64,000 nucleotides of DNA, taken from Euzebyales bacterium (lineage in GTDB: Bacteria > Actinomycetota > Nitriliruptoria > Euzebyales > JAHELV01). The notes beneath the pieces were generated by a model. It saw only the letters and a program-made list of their open reading frames with translations, was not told the origin of the DNA and ran no database searches. Positions 27,495-36,280 of the stretch are shown piece by piece. The translations under genes and the position numbers were made by a program. Each line of letters begins with the position of its first letter. Positions within the stretch are counted from its first letter, which is position 1. The stretch spans positions 1-64,000 of the forward strand of contig DASUUK010000042.1 of NCBI GenBank assembly GCA_036374135.1, written 5' to 3'.

Positions 27495-28559
27495 TCAGCT
27501 GATGAACGTCTCCAGCGCGGCGCGCTCGCTCGCCACCTGGTCGGCGAACCGGGCGGGAAGGGTGTCGAACGGCTCGACGACGACCCGGCGTTCCTCGATC
27601 CGCCAGGTGCCCGCGACCTGCCCATCGACCAGTACCGTGTTGACCGAATGCGGCCGACGGATCGAGAACACCTGACCCCGCAGGTCCTCCGGCAGGACCT
27701 GCGTGCGGCGCGCGTGCGCCAGCAGCGTCGCGTCCCACGTACCGAGGAAGCGGACCGGTGCCGGAGTCGACGCGTCCGGCAGCGGGCGTCGGGGCAGATC
27801 GATCAGCTCATCGCCGTCCTCGTCGGCGAAGCGGCGCAGTGTCATGCGCCCGAGCGTGCGGTCGAACGCCCCTACCGGCATGCCAGCCCACGACGCGAGA
27901 TCGTCACGGCCGGCAGGTCCGAACCCGCCGAGGTAGCGCTCGACCAACAACTCCATCGCCACATCCACGTCGATCGACGCCGCCGAGACCCCCAACTCGT
28001 CGACCGCCAGACCGTAGAGGTGGGCACGCCGGCGCTCCCAGGTTCCCTGCGGCGGCACACGCAGAAGCTCGAGCCATTGGCTCAGCGACTCGAAGTGGTC
28101 CTTGCCGACGCCCTCGGCCTCGAGTCGCGCGATGAGCTCACGACGTTCCAGCGGACCGTCGCCGAACCAGCCCCGGACCTGCTCGGCGATGGCGACGTAA
28201 TCGACCTCATCGAGCTTGCGCATCTGCGCCGCGCGTCGGCCGCTTCGCTGCCGGCTGATACGCGTGGCGGCGAACAGCATGGGGAAATCCGCGGCCGACA
28301 CGAGATGGATCGTCGAGCGCAGCAGCGTCGCCTGCACCACCTGCCGACGCTCCAACGCACCCGTCACCCGTGACCGGCTCACGTCCTCGAGCCGCGACCA
28401 GCATCCGACGTACCCGCTCGGCGCATACTGCATCTGCAGCCCACCGACCGACTCGAGCATGGCCGGCAGCGATGCCGTCGACCGCCGCAGCAGATGCTGC
28501 CGCGCCAACACCGCGCGGTTGAGCTGACGCTGGGTCAGGGTTCTGACGCTCGAGGGCAC
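27495..28559 (-). CDS. Winged-helix DNA-binding protein (HTH_42 / AlkZ-YcaQ type)
   Basis: The product is 354 aa from the GTG at 28559; an upstream in-frame start adds a Cys/Arg-rich segment that does not look coding. The family architecture of three winged-helix units fits the length. Diagnostic stretches are LLRSTIHLVSAADF, RGWFGDGPLERRELI and VDGQVAGTWRIEERRVVVEPF. Near the N-terminus GGLQMQ (Q42 and Q44) matches the Q-hydrophobic-Q motif described for AlkZ DNA glycosylases that open interstrand crosslinks. A glycosylase role is therefore possible but not proven. Confidence 0.85.
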   Translation of the reverse strand: MPSSVRTLTQRQLNRAVLARQHLLRRSTASLPAMLESVGGLQMQYAPSGYVGCWSRLEDVSRSRVTGALERRQVVQATLLRSTIHLVSAADFPMLFAATRISRQRSGRRAAQMRKLDEVDYVAIAEQVRGWFGDGPLERRELIARLEAEGVGKDHFESLSQWLELLRVPPQGTWERRRAHLYGLAVDELGVSAASIDVDVAMELLVERYLGGFGPAGRDDLASWAGMPVGAFDRTLGRMTLRRFADEDGDELIDLPRRPLPDASTPAPVRFLGTWDATLLAHARRTQVLPEDLRGQVFSIRRPHSVNTVLVDGQVAGTWRIEERRVVVEPFDTLPARFADQVASERAALETFIS

Positions 28560-28643
28560 GCACCGGAGCCTAGTGCACGCACACCACCGCCGGCATCCCG
28601 CCATGGTCCGCGGTCAGAGTGGTGATGCAGCGCACCGACCGGG

Positions 28644-28877
28644 TCAGGCGAGGTCCTCTTCGTACAGCCACAGATCGTCGGCGAGCACCGGCTCACCGTG
28701 GCCGGCGCCGCTGAGCCCGCTCGCCAGACGGCGGGCGCACTCGGGGCTGCCGCGGTACTCACCGGCCTCGATCGCTGCGACCGTGTCCGCTGACACACCG
28801 GACATCCGCGCGAGCTTGTTGACCGACAGTCCGCGCTGGTCCCGCAACCAGCGGATCAGGTCGCCATCAATGCGCAT
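28644..28877 (-). CDS. Small Xre/Cro-type HTH protein
   Basis: The product is 77 aa. The HTH covers residues 7-60: IRWLRDQRGLSVNKLARMSGVSADTVAAIEAGEYRGS, a standard lambda-repressor fold. A short acidic tail (ADDLWLYEEDLA) follows. It lies about 85 bp upstream of the winged-helix gene on the same strand. No toxin-like partner is visible on either side. Its target is unknown. Confidence 0.78.
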   Translation of the reverse strand: MRIDGDLIRWLRDQRGLSVNKLARMSGVSADTVAAIEAGEYRGSPECARRLASGLSGAGHGEPVLADDLWLYEEDLA

Positions 28878-29023
28878 GGCGCAGCGTACACGGTGGCGCG
28901 GGTGATGGACAGACCTTCTGGCTCACGCCCGCGTCACGAACAGTCATCGCCCCGTGGCGCGGACCGGTCGCGTGGTGTGGGTCACCCCCCGGCCGGCCGG
29001 CCGACGCGGACCACCCTTCCCCC

Positions 29024-29117
29024 CGCTGGTCGGTGCGTCGCAGACCACGACGTGGCTGACCGTCTCCCACTCACCGATCACGGGATGGCGGTTGCGACCG
29101 ACGAAGCGCGCGCCGAG
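29024..29117 (-). pseudogene. Remnant of an SRPBCC/polyketide-cyclase-like gene
   Basis: Between the Xre gene and the SRPBCC gene (28878-29252) the minus strand encodes DLGARFVGRNRHPVIGEW and then ETVSHVVVCDAP. These match the conserved middle strands of SRPBCC proteins (GARFRGxNR...W.T.S.VV). The conserved N-terminal Trp region and the C-terminal helix are missing, so this looks like a decayed fragment. Alternatively it may be chance resemblance. The rest of the interval shows no gene. Confidence 0.35.
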
Positions 29118-29252
29118 GTCCGTCGTAGAGGTCCTCCACCGCACCACCTGTCACCGCGTCCTCCGCGACCACGGGAGTGCGATCGACCCTTGACCCGATG
29201 GGTCGCCGCGCTCAGGCTGTGCACGCACGACGAGCCGAGCACAAGGGCGGAG

Positions 29253-29684
29253 ATGTCCAAGGTCTACTGCAGTGTGGTGGTGTCGGCACCTGTCGAGGCG
29301 GTGTGGGACACCGTCCGCGACTTCAACGGCCTGCCGAGCTGGCACCCGATGATCGCCGACAGCGCGATCGAGGACGGCCGGTCCAGTGATGCCGTCGGCT
29401 GCGTGCGCAGCTTCCACCTGGTCGAGGGCGGGTTCATACGCGAGCGGTTGCTGGCGCTCGACGACCTGAACCACACGAGCACATCCACGATCCTCGAGTC
29501 GCCGCTGTCGCTCGCCAACTACCTGTCCGAGATGCGGCTGCGGCGGGTGACCGCCGACGAGACGACGTTCGCCGAGTGGATGGGTCAGTTCGACGTCGCT
29601 GACACCGATGAGGTGGACGTGTGCAACACCTTGATGCGGCTGTACTCGTCGGGTCTCCATGCGCTGGCCGAACGCGCGACCTGA
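29253..29684 (+). CDS. SRPBCC-family protein
   Basis: The product is 143 aa, with AAGGGCGGAG directly before the ATG at 29253. It has the START-like helix-grip fold: VYCSVVVSAPVEAVWDTVRDFNGLPSWHP at the N-terminus, the central strands and a long C-terminal helix (TLMRLYSSGLHALAER). It probably binds a hydrophobic ligand. The stop codon lies in the left arm of a terminator hairpin, convergent with the ketopantoate reductase gene. Confidence 0.88.
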   Translation: MSKVYCSVVVSAPVEAVWDTVRDFNGLPSWHPMIADSAIEDGRSSDAVGCVRSFHLVEGGFIRERLLALDDLNHTSTSTILESPLSLANYLSEMRLRRVTADETTFAEWMGQFDVADTDEVDVCNTLMRLYSSGLHALAERAT

Positions 29685-29714
29685 CCAGCCACGACCTCCG
29701 ACGACCTGGTCAGG
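29680..29714. terminator. Hairpin terminator between convergent genes
   Basis: CCTGACCAG (29680-29688) and CTGGTCAGG (29706-29714) form a perfect 9-bp stem with a 17-base loop. It overlaps the SRPBCC stop codon and precedes the end of the convergent reductase gene. Confidence 0.5.
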
Positions 29715-29753
29715 CAGATCCGGGGCGGGCATCACCGAGGCGTGGTCCCGACC

Positions 29754-30686
29754 TCAGGCGTCGGATGCGGCAGCGTTGCGGGCCGCCCACGGCTGCAGGA
29801 TGGCGACGATCGCCCGCGTGGCGGGGACCGCCACGCCGTGCGCCTCGGCGCGACGCAGCAGCTCCCCGTGGAGCGCGTCGAGCTCCATCGGCTTGCCGTG
29901 CGTCATGTCGTAGTGCAGCGACGAGTGCGTGCCCGGCTCGAGTCCCTGCGCGAACGACTCGTGGCGGGCGATCGCCTCGTCCGAAAGCTCTATGCCCTCG
30001 GCGGCTGCGACCGCCGCGACCTCCCGCAGGACATCGCGGAACATGCGCCACGACGCGGGCTCGGAGCGGATGGCGCCGATGGGCAGCCGCACGGCGGCCG
30101 TCATGCCCGACAGGGCACAGATGAAGGCGAACTTGTCCCAGATCGCCTGCCGGACGTCGGATGACAGGGTGGCGTCGACGCCGGCGGTGCGCAGCGCGTC
30201 GAACAGGCGAGCAGCCCGCTCGGTCCGCTCGCCGTCGAGCTCGCCGAAGATGAGCGTGGCAGGGCCGGCCGAGTGCACGACCGTGCCGGGCTCGGAGATG
30301 GTCGACAGCAGGTAGACCACGCCGCCGAGCGTGTGGTGCGACCCGATCTCGGCGGCGATCGCCTCCTCGTTGCCCACGCCGTTCTGCAGCGAGACGACGG
30401 CGGTATCGTGCTCGAGCAGCGGTCCCAGCCGCCGTGCCGCGTCGGTCGTGTCCTGGGACTTGACGGTGAACAGGACGACATCGACCGCCCCGATGTCAGC
30501 CGGGTCGTCGGTGGCCGTGAGCGCGACATCGATGTCGCCCTTCGGGCTGCGGACGTGCAGCCCGTCCGCCTGCAGCGCCCGCAGGTGCGCACCGCGCGCG
30601 ATCAGCGCGACATCGACGCCCGCCGCCGCCAGCCGGCCCCCGAAGTACGCACCGATGCCACCGGCGCCGTACACCGCGACCCGCAT
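29754..30686 (-). CDS. panE: 2-dehydropantoate 2-reductase (ketopantoate reductase)
   Basis: The product is 310 aa. It is predicted to reduce ketopantoate to pantoate with NADPH for coenzyme A synthesis. The Rossmann start is MRVAVYGAGGIGAYFGGRL; the NADPH region VDVVLFTVKSQDT and SLQNGVGNEE follow. The catalytic Lys is in DVRQAIWDKFAF and the catalytic Glu in GKPMELDALHGE. Length and residue pattern match the ApbA/PanE family. Paralogues acting on other 2-oxoacids exist, so the symbol is probable rather than certain. Confidence 0.88.
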   Translation of the reverse strand: MRVAVYGAGGIGAYFGGRLAAAGVDVALIARGAHLRALQADGLHVRSPKGDIDVALTATDDPADIGAVDVVLFTVKSQDTTDAARRLGPLLEHDTAVVSLQNGVGNEEAIAAEIGSHHTLGGVVYLLSTISEPGTVVHSAGPATLIFGELDGERTERAARLFDALRTAGVDATLSSDVRQAIWDKFAFICALSGMTAAVRLPIGAIRSEPASWRMFRDVLREVAAVAAAEGIELSDEAIARHESFAQGLEPGTHSSLHYDMTHGKPMELDALHGELLRRAEAHGVAVPATRAIVAILQPWAARNAAASDA

Positions 30687-30687
30687 C

Positions 30688-30837
30688 TCAGGCCTCCAGT
30701 CCGTCGAGGATCAGGTCGAGGACGAACTCGAACTCATTGGCCTCCGGGTCGGTCTGGTGCCACTCGACGTGGGCGATCATCGCCGGGAAGCGCTCGGGGT
30801 CCAGCGAGCGCCGGAACTCCTCCAGCACGTCCTGCAT
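30688..30837 (-). pseudogene. C-terminal remnant of a TetR-family regulator
   Basis: The minus strand encodes a 49-residue tail, MQDVLEEFRRSLDPERF to FEFVLDLILDGLEA. It is the usual end of TetR proteins of the TetR_C type, ending in the conserved LDLILDGLE helix. The DNA-binding half is absent: upstream lie the terminator and stop of the M14 peptidase gene. It is therefore a truncated relic, one base from the panE start. Confidence 0.6.
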
Positions 30838-30861
30838 GTCGCCCTCGATCGGGGCGGCGGC

Positions 30862-30893
30862 GGGGCGGGTCTCACGCGGCTGAGACCCGGCCC
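30862..30893 (-). terminator. Hairpin terminator of the second M14 peptidase gene
   Basis: GGGTCTCA (30867-30874) and TGAGACCC (30881-30888) form a perfect 8-bp stem, extended by G-C pairs with one bulge, loop CGCGGC. It starts 13 bases after the peptidase stop on the minus strand and no T-run follows. Confidence 0.65.
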
Positions 30894-30905
30894 GCCCTCT
30901 GGAGG

Positions 30906-31982
30906 TCACGGCGAGTTCGGGAACCGGTCACTCGTGCTGATCGACTGACCCCGGCGTGGCAGCTCGGCCCAGCGGTCGGCGTCGGCCTCGTCCAGCGTGC
31001 CGTACGCGATCGCGTCGATCACGGCCCACACCCCCTCGACGTTCTGGCGGATCAGGTAGCCGCGGCTCTTGGTGCCGATGCCGCCGCGGCTCTCGAAGAA
31101 CATCGCCGCCGTCGTGAAGCCGGGATCCTCACCCTCCGGACCGGGTCCACCGAGCATCATCGCGGAGATGACCGCCTCGGGGATGTTGATGTCGGGGTAG
31201 CGGGTGATGTTGGCGTACCCCTTGGGATCGATGGCGTCGAAGACCGTGACGGCCATCTGCCGGGCGGCGTCCCAGATCTCGGGGTCGAGGTTGTCGGGCA
31301 GCAGCGGGATGCCGAGCGAGAACGCGGTCATCTCGTCGGTGCCGGACTCGTAGTAGGTGCCCTGGTGGTGCAGGTCCAGCGCGTAGTCGGGGCGGAAGTC
31401 CGCCCACGCGTACCAGTAGGCCCGCGACTCGACGGCCGTGAACTCGGTCAGCGGCCGCGACAGGTCCTCGGCGACGCCCCAGTCGCGGTTGAGGTCGATG
31501 CCGTTGATGACGTCCTGGCGGATGTAGGCCTCGGAGCCGTCGACGTTGTAGATCGGGATCATCAGGAAGGTCATCTCGTCAAGGACCTCACGCGCGTGGC
31601 GGCCGCCGGCGACCAGGCTCTGGAGCACATCGAGGATGGCCTCGGCGCCGTACGGCTCGTCGCCATGGATGCGACCCTGGATCCACATGCGCGTGTCGCC
31701 GTCGCCGATCTGAGCTCCGTACAGGGTCCGCCCCTGGCCGGACGTACCGATCTCGATTACCTCGAGCGCGCCGCCGCTGCGCGCCTCGAGCGCGAAGAGC
31801 TGGTCCACGATCGTCTCGTAGTCGAGCATGGCCGACCGGTTGGCCTCGGGCTGGGCCGGAGGCACGAAGGGGCCGCCAGGCACGGGGACGTGCTCGTCGG
31901 CGCCGGCGAGCGACAGCGGCAGCAGCGACGCCAGCAGCGCCAGCACGGCGATCACTACGATGCGGGTACGGCCGTGTCTCAT
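30906..31982 (-). CDS. Secreted M14-family zinc carboxypeptidase
   Basis: The product is 358 aa from the ATG at 31982, which starts a signal peptide with RHGRTRIVVIAVLALLA and cleavage near LAGADE. The catalytic domain has the zinc ligands His and Glu in GRIHGDEPYGAE, the third ligand His in ALDLHHQG, and the catalytic Glu in AMFFESRGG. The substrate-binding Asn-Arg is in GIDLNRDWG. It is a compact secreted exopeptidase, much shorter than the 1022-aa M14 protein at 20.8 kb and with no accessory domain. Confidence 0.93.
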   Translation of the reverse strand: MRHGRTRIVVIAVLALLASLLPLSLAGADEHVPVPGGPFVPPAQPEANRSAMLDYETIVDQLFALEARSGGALEVIEIGTSGQGRTLYGAQIGDGDTRMWIQGRIHGDEPYGAEAILDVLQSLVAGGRHAREVLDEMTFLMIPIYNVDGSEAYIRQDVINGIDLNRDWGVAEDLSRPLTEFTAVESRAYWYAWADFRPDYALDLHHQGTYYESGTDEMTAFSLGIPLLPDNLDPEIWDAARQMAVTVFDAIDPKGYANITRYPDINIPEAVISAMMLGGPGPEGEDPGFTTAAMFFESRGGIGTKSRGYLIRQNVEGVWAVIDAIAYGTLDEADADRWAELPRRGQSISTSDRFPNSP

Positions 31983-32084
31983 GTGGACCCCCCGATGCTC
32001 ATTGGGTTGGACCCCGAGTGAACCGAAGGAGGCGACGGGCGTCAACGGCCATCTCGGTCGGGGGCGGTGTGGGATCATTGCTGC

Positions 32085-32534
32085 ATGGCAGGAGCGATGT
32101 CGCTACGCACGCGCCGCGTGACGGCGTGGTCGCTCGCGGGGATCGCGCTGCTGCTGTACCTGGCCGACCTGATGGGGCTGAAGCCGCCGCCGCGGATCCT
32201 GCCCAGCCTGGTGCTGGCGCTCGCCGCCGCGCTGATCGGCATCGAGCCACGGTCCCGGCGCGCCGACCGACCGGTGCTGCCTCGCGACCGCGCGATGACC
32301 ATCGCCGGACTGGTGCTGCACCTGCTGCTGTTCGTACCGATCCTGCCGATCGGGCTGATCGCACCCGGCGCCGGCGTGCTGGTCGTGCACGGGCTGTGGA
32401 TCACCGGCCTGCTCGTCGCGTGGCGGCGACGACGGTCCGACCCCGGCGTGGTGCTGGCCGTGCCGTTCGTCACCGCCGCCGCGATCGCCGGCGTGCTGTG
32501 GGTCGGGACGACGGTCCTGGGCTGGCAGCCGTGA
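32085..32534 (+). CDS. Four-helix membrane protein
   Basis: The product is 149 aa. Hydrophobic segments are around residues 12-30, 36-52, 72-97 and 118-148, with Arg-rich cytoplasmic loops (RTRRVTAW, WRRRRSD). I recognise no family. An alternative ATG at 32097 has GGAG very close by. It is followed closely by the gamma-carbonic anhydrase gene on the same strand and likely shares its transcript. Confidence 0.7.
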   Translation: MAGAMSLRTRRVTAWSLAGIALLLYLADLMGLKPPPRILPSLVLALAAALIGIEPRSRRADRPVLPRDRAMTIAGLVLHLLLFVPILPIGLIAPGAGVLVVHGLWITGLLVAWRRRRSDPGVVLAVPFVTAAAIAGVLWVGTTVLGWQP

Positions 32535-32587
32535 CTGCCCGCTACGATCGCGCCGCAGCCGCGACGACGACCAGCCGGGAGCCACAG

Positions 32588-33145
32588 GTGCGCACAGGAG
32601 CCGGACACGCACGTGCCGATGACGACGTACCACGGGTGCTGCCGTTCGCTGGGACCGACCCCGATGTCGCCGACGACGCGTTCGTCGCGCCCGGCGCCAC
32701 CATCATCGGCCGGGTGCGCATCGGCGCCCGGTCGTCGGTGTGGTACGGCACGGTCCTGCGGGGCGACGTGGCCGACATCAGCATCGGCGCGGACAGCAAC
32801 ATCCAGGACGGCTCCATCGGCCATGCTGATCCGGGGTACCCCCTGCGCGTCGGTGACCGCGTCACGGTCGGGCACCGGGCCGTGATCCACGGCTGCGACA
32901 TCGCGGACGACGTGCTCATCGGCATGGGTGCCGTGCTGATGAACGGTGCGACGGTCGGCCGCGGATCCCTGGTCGCCGCCGGTGCCGTGGTGACGCAGAA
33001 CACCGAGATCCCGCCGGGCTCCATCGCGGCGGGCGTCCCGGCCAAGGTGCGCGGCGAGGTCGGCCACGCCGAACGCGAGCTGATCACCCGGGGCGCACAA
33101 CACTATGTGGAGCTCGGCGCCCACCACCGCGCCATGACCGACTGA
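32588..33145 (+). CDS. Gamma-carbonic anhydrase-family protein
   Basis: The product is 185 aa from a GTG with GGGAG seven bases upstream; a GTG at 32531 overlapping the preceding stop is also possible. It is a left-handed beta-helix of hexapeptide repeats, from VAPGATIIGRVRIGARSSVW to GRGSLVAAGAVVTQNTEIP. The zinc-type His residues are in SIGHADPG and VTVGHRAVIHGC, as in gamma-class carbonic anhydrases and their transferase-like relatives. It may hydrate CO2, but many relatives show no activity. Ends convergent with the MFS gene. Confidence 0.9.
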   Translation: MRTGAGHARADDDVPRVLPFAGTDPDVADDAFVAPGATIIGRVRIGARSSVWYGTVLRGDVADISIGADSNIQDGSIGHADPGYPLRVGDRVTVGHRAVIHGCDIADDVLIGMGAVLMNGATVGRGSLVAAGAVVTQNTEIPPGSIAAGVPAKVRGEVGHAERELITRGAQHYVELGAHHRAMTD

Positions 33146-33182
33146 GCGCGCCACCCGCGGCGCGCCGATGCGCGTGGCACCG

Positions 33183-34454
33183 TCAGGCCGGTCGGACGGC
33201 GGAACGCACCGGACGCCACAGCCGTGCCAGCACGACGGCCGGCACGCTGACCAGGGCGGCACCGACCAGGCACAGCGCCGCGTAGCCGGCCGCGGCGATC
33301 AGGACGCCGGAACCGAGGCTGCCGAGCGTCGCGGCGGCGTAGACCGCCGTGTCGACCGACCCCTGCAGCCTGGCGCGCTCGGCGGACGCGACACCGGCGG
33401 CCAGCAGTCCGCTCGCCGCGACGAAGCCGAAGCTCCAGCCCAGGCCGAGGATGAACAGCGCGACCGAGAGCAGCATCACGTCGGCCGCCGGAACGACTGC
33501 TCCGAGCAGCCCGGCCACGACGGTCAGTGCCAGCCCGACGGCGATCACCGCGACGCTGCCGACACGATCGGCCAGGAGGCCCGCGACCGGCGTCAAGCCG
33601 TACATGCCGACGATGTGGGCGCTCATGATGAAGCCCACGGCGCCCAGGCTGGCGCCCGCACCGCTCGCGTGGACCGGTGTCATGGTCATGATCAGCACCA
33701 TCACGAACTGCCCCGCGACCATCGCGACGACCGCGACGATGACCACTGGCGACCCCCACCCGTCGACCACGGCCGCCGGCTCGTCGTCCGACCCGGGCGT
33801 GGCGTCCGGTGGTGCGGGCTCGGCGAGCTCGGCCGGGTCGGGCCGCAGGAACGCGGAGCAGACGCTGGCGCTCAGCGCCATGCCGAGCGCCGCGATCGCG
33901 GCTCCGCCGGCGAGGGCGGGCAGCCCCCACGCGGCGAGCGTCAGCCCGGCGGGATCGACGAGCGACGGGCCGACGACCGCGCCGATCGTGCCGGCCCAGA
34001 CGACCCACCCCAGCACCGTCGTCCGGCGTTCGGACGGTTGCACGTCGGCGACGGCGTAGCGGGCCTGCAGGTTCGCGCCGTTGCCGCAACCGAGCACGAG
34101 CATGCCGACGACGAACGACCAGAACAGTCCGAGGACCACCGAGAGCACCGCGACGACCGCGCCGGCGGCGCCGAGCCCGAAGCCGAGCACCAGTCCCGGT
34201 CGACGTCCGCGACGGGCCATGACCCGTGCCAGGATCGCCGCACCGGTCGCGGTCCCGGCCAGCGCCGCCGCCGTCGGGACGCCGCTCAACCGGGACGTAC
34301 CCGTCAGCTCGACCGCCGCCAGCGGCGCGACGGTGATGGCGGCGAACAGCCCGACGGTGCCCAGCGCCACGGCGACGAAGACCGCGGCGGTGATCTGCCG
34401 CCTGGGGTCCGCGCGCCGGGGTGAGGCGGCCGTGGCGTCCACCGTGACTGTCAC
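33183..34454 (-). CDS. MFS transporter
   Basis: The product is 423 aa with 12 predicted membrane segments in two halves, joined by a cytoplasmic loop rich in Pro/Ala/Asp (about residues 195-225). The Arg-rich RVMARRGRRPGLVLG loop between helices 2 and 3 is the place of MFS motif A. The GTG at 34454 overlaps the stop of a small upstream reading frame (GTGA); GTG at 34442 is an alternative. The substrate is unknown. It resembles drug-efflux type carriers of the MFS_1 group. Confidence 0.88.
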   Translation of the reverse strand: MTVTVDATAASPRRADPRRQITAAVFVAVALGTVGLFAAITVAPLAAVELTGTSRLSGVPTAAALAGTATGAAILARVMARRGRRPGLVLGFGLGAAGAVVAVLSVVLGLFWSFVVGMLVLGCGNGANLQARYAVADVQPSERRTTVLGWVVWAGTIGAVVGPSLVDPAGLTLAAWGLPALAGGAAIAALGMALSASVCSAFLRPDPAELAEPAPPDATPGSDDEPAAVVDGWGSPVVIVAVVAMVAGQFVMVLIMTMTPVHASGAGASLGAVGFIMSAHIVGMYGLTPVAGLLADRVGSVAVIAVGLALTVVAGLLGAVVPAADVMLLSVALFILGLGWSFGFVAASGLLAAGVASAERARLQGSVDTAVYAAATLGSLGSGVLIAAAGYAALCLVGAALVSVPAVVLARLWRPVRSAVRPA

Positions 34455-34618
34455 TCCTCGGCGTCGCGGAGCCGGACCGGACGGTCCGCTCCGCTCTCCA
34501 CTGTGCCCCGGATGTGCGCCCGGTCCCACCCACAGCGTCGTACCGCCTGGTACGACGTCACCCCTGCAGCCGAACGGACGCAGGCGGGCACGACCCGCTC
34601 GCGCACCTCTGCGTCCAT
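34451..34618 (-). CDS. Possible small protein coupled to the MFS gene
   Basis: A 55-aa frame from the ATG at 34618 ends with TGA overlapping the GTG start of the MFS gene, the arrangement common for coupled genes here. The product is charged (MDAEVRERVVPACVRS...). No ribosome site or family is recognised, so it may be non-coding. Confidence 0.3.
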   Translation of the reverse strand: MDAEVRERVVPACVRSAAGVTSYQAVRRCGWDRAHIRGTVESGADRPVRLRDAEE

Positions 34619-34696
34619 GGCGAGCTCGAGTGGGGTGCGTGTGCCCGGGGCGACGGGAACGCGCGGCGTGTGGCGCCGCGCGTCGGACGCAGGCAC

Positions 34697-36091
34697 CTAC
34701 TCGAGCCGCATCAGGATCAGCCCGTTGAGCCCGTCCGACGCGATGACCGTGTCGGACTCGAAGAACGGGTAGACGCCCCACGGCCCAGCGAAGATGTTGA
34801 TGTTCTGGCTCATGCTCCGGTTGGGCAGGCGCGGTTCGGTGTCCATGTGCGCGATCTCGGTCAGCACGCCGTCCGCGACGTCCGACGCGTCGAGCACGCG
34901 GACACCGGCCGTGTAGTTGGCCTGCCACACGTTCGTGCCATCCACGAACAGGTTGTGATCGATCGACGCGGCAGGCGAGTCGTAGAACCCGATGAACTCC
35001 GGCGCGTCGAGGTCACGCACGTCGAAGATGTAGGTCCGCGCCGTGTCGGGCAGATCCTCGTTCTGCGGATCGGAGATGCCGAACAGCTCGTCCTCCTCGT
35101 CACCGACGAGCAGGTAGCTGTGGTCCTCGGTCAGCCAGCCCTGGTGGGTGAACGACGCGCCGGGATAGGTCGTCGTCGACAGCTCCTCGATCGCGCTCTT
35201 GTCGCTGACGTCGTAGATGCCGACCTCGAGATCTCCACCGTTGAACACAACGGCGATCTCGGCTCCCTGGTGATCGGCGTCCGGGCCCGCGTACGACACG
35301 ACCTGGGCGTCGTGCGAGTCGATGCCACCGATCTGCGCGACCTCGACGGGCTGGGCGGGGTTCGTAAGGTCGAGCACCACGAGGCTCTCGGCGATGAAGT
35401 CCGGATCGACCGCGGCGTCCTTGGCGACGCCGGTCAGGTAGGCGTAGCCGGTGTCGGTGTTGATCGAGATGTTGTGGGCCGATACGTAGCCCGCGTCGTC
35501 GTACCGACCCACCGGCGTGATGACGGCGGCGTCGGTGCCCGGCTCGACGCGCGTGCGCCCGTCGAGCTGGGTGAGGTCGACGATGGCCACGCCCGCGCCG
35601 CGGACCTCGGTCGTGATGTAGGCGTGATCCTGATAGGTCTTGATGTCCCACCAGAAGTTGCGGATCGTGTCCGGCTCGGTCGTCGGCAGCAGGCCGAGGA
35701 ACTCGGGATCGGCCGGATCGGTGACGCGCACGAAGGCGACACCTGACGAGGTGCCCACCAGCGCGTACTCATCGCCGGTGTCCGGCGAGGTCCATCCCCA
35801 TATGTCCGACAGCCACGAGGCGCCCGTGAAGATCAGGCGCTCCACGCCGAGCTCCGCGTTGGTCAGCTGGCCGAGGAACTCAAGGCCCTCGGTGTCCGGG
35901 AACGGCCCGCGGATCGACGGCATGCCACGTCCTGCTCCGGAGATCCGCTTGACCTCCTCGCCGGACGAATGACCCAGCACCTCCGGATCGTCGTCGGGGC
36001 CTGCGTGGGCGCCCGCACCGGTCATCGTCGCGGCGAGCAGCAGCGCCACCCCGACCGCGGCAAGGATCCGTCCCCGAACCGAACGCGCCAT
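34697..36091 (-). CDS. Choice-of-anchor B (LVIVD-repeat) secreted protein
   Basis: The product is 464 aa; AGGAGGG lies seven bases before the ATG at 36091. A signal peptide (GRILAAVGVALLLAAT) is followed by beta-propeller-like LVIVD repeats. Each contains patterns such as EYALVGTSSGVAFVRVTDPADPEFLG, GVAIVDLTQLDG and YAYLTGVAKD. The C-terminal part HMDTEPRLPNRSMSQNINIF and WGVYPFFESDTVIASD match the choice-of-anchor B pattern. The role is probably cell-surface binding; such proteins vary in their sorting tail and no LPXTG-like tail is present here. Confidence 0.88.
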   Translation of the reverse strand: MARSVRGRILAAVGVALLLAATMTGAGAHAGPDDDPEVLGHSSGEEVKRISGAGRGMPSIRGPFPDTEGLEFLGQLTNAELGVERLIFTGASWLSDIWGWTSPDTGDEYALVGTSSGVAFVRVTDPADPEFLGLLPTTEPDTIRNFWWDIKTYQDHAYITTEVRGAGVAIVDLTQLDGRTRVEPGTDAAVITPVGRYDDAGYVSAHNISINTDTGYAYLTGVAKDAAVDPDFIAESLVVLDLTNPAQPVEVAQIGGIDSHDAQVVSYAGPDADHQGAEIAVVFNGGDLEVGIYDVSDKSAIEELSTTTYPGASFTHQGWLTEDHSYLLVGDEEDELFGISDPQNEDLPDTARTYIFDVRDLDAPEFIGFYDSPAASIDHNLFVDGTNVWQANYTAGVRVLDASDVADGVLTEIAHMDTEPRLPNRSMSQNINIFAGPWGVYPFFESDTVIASDGLNGLILMRLE

Positions 36092-36280
36092 GTCTGACCC
36101 TCCTGACGGCGTGGACCGCCGCTCAGTCTCCCACACCGCCACGCCCGTGTCGCGGGGATCTTCCGACCACCGCGCCACGGCGGATCCGGCCCCGTCAGCC
36201 GGTGGCGGCGATCGTCCCGCCGTCAGAGGTGTATCGATCCGCGGCGCGGGCATCGGTGGCGACCGAGACAAGGAGCACCC

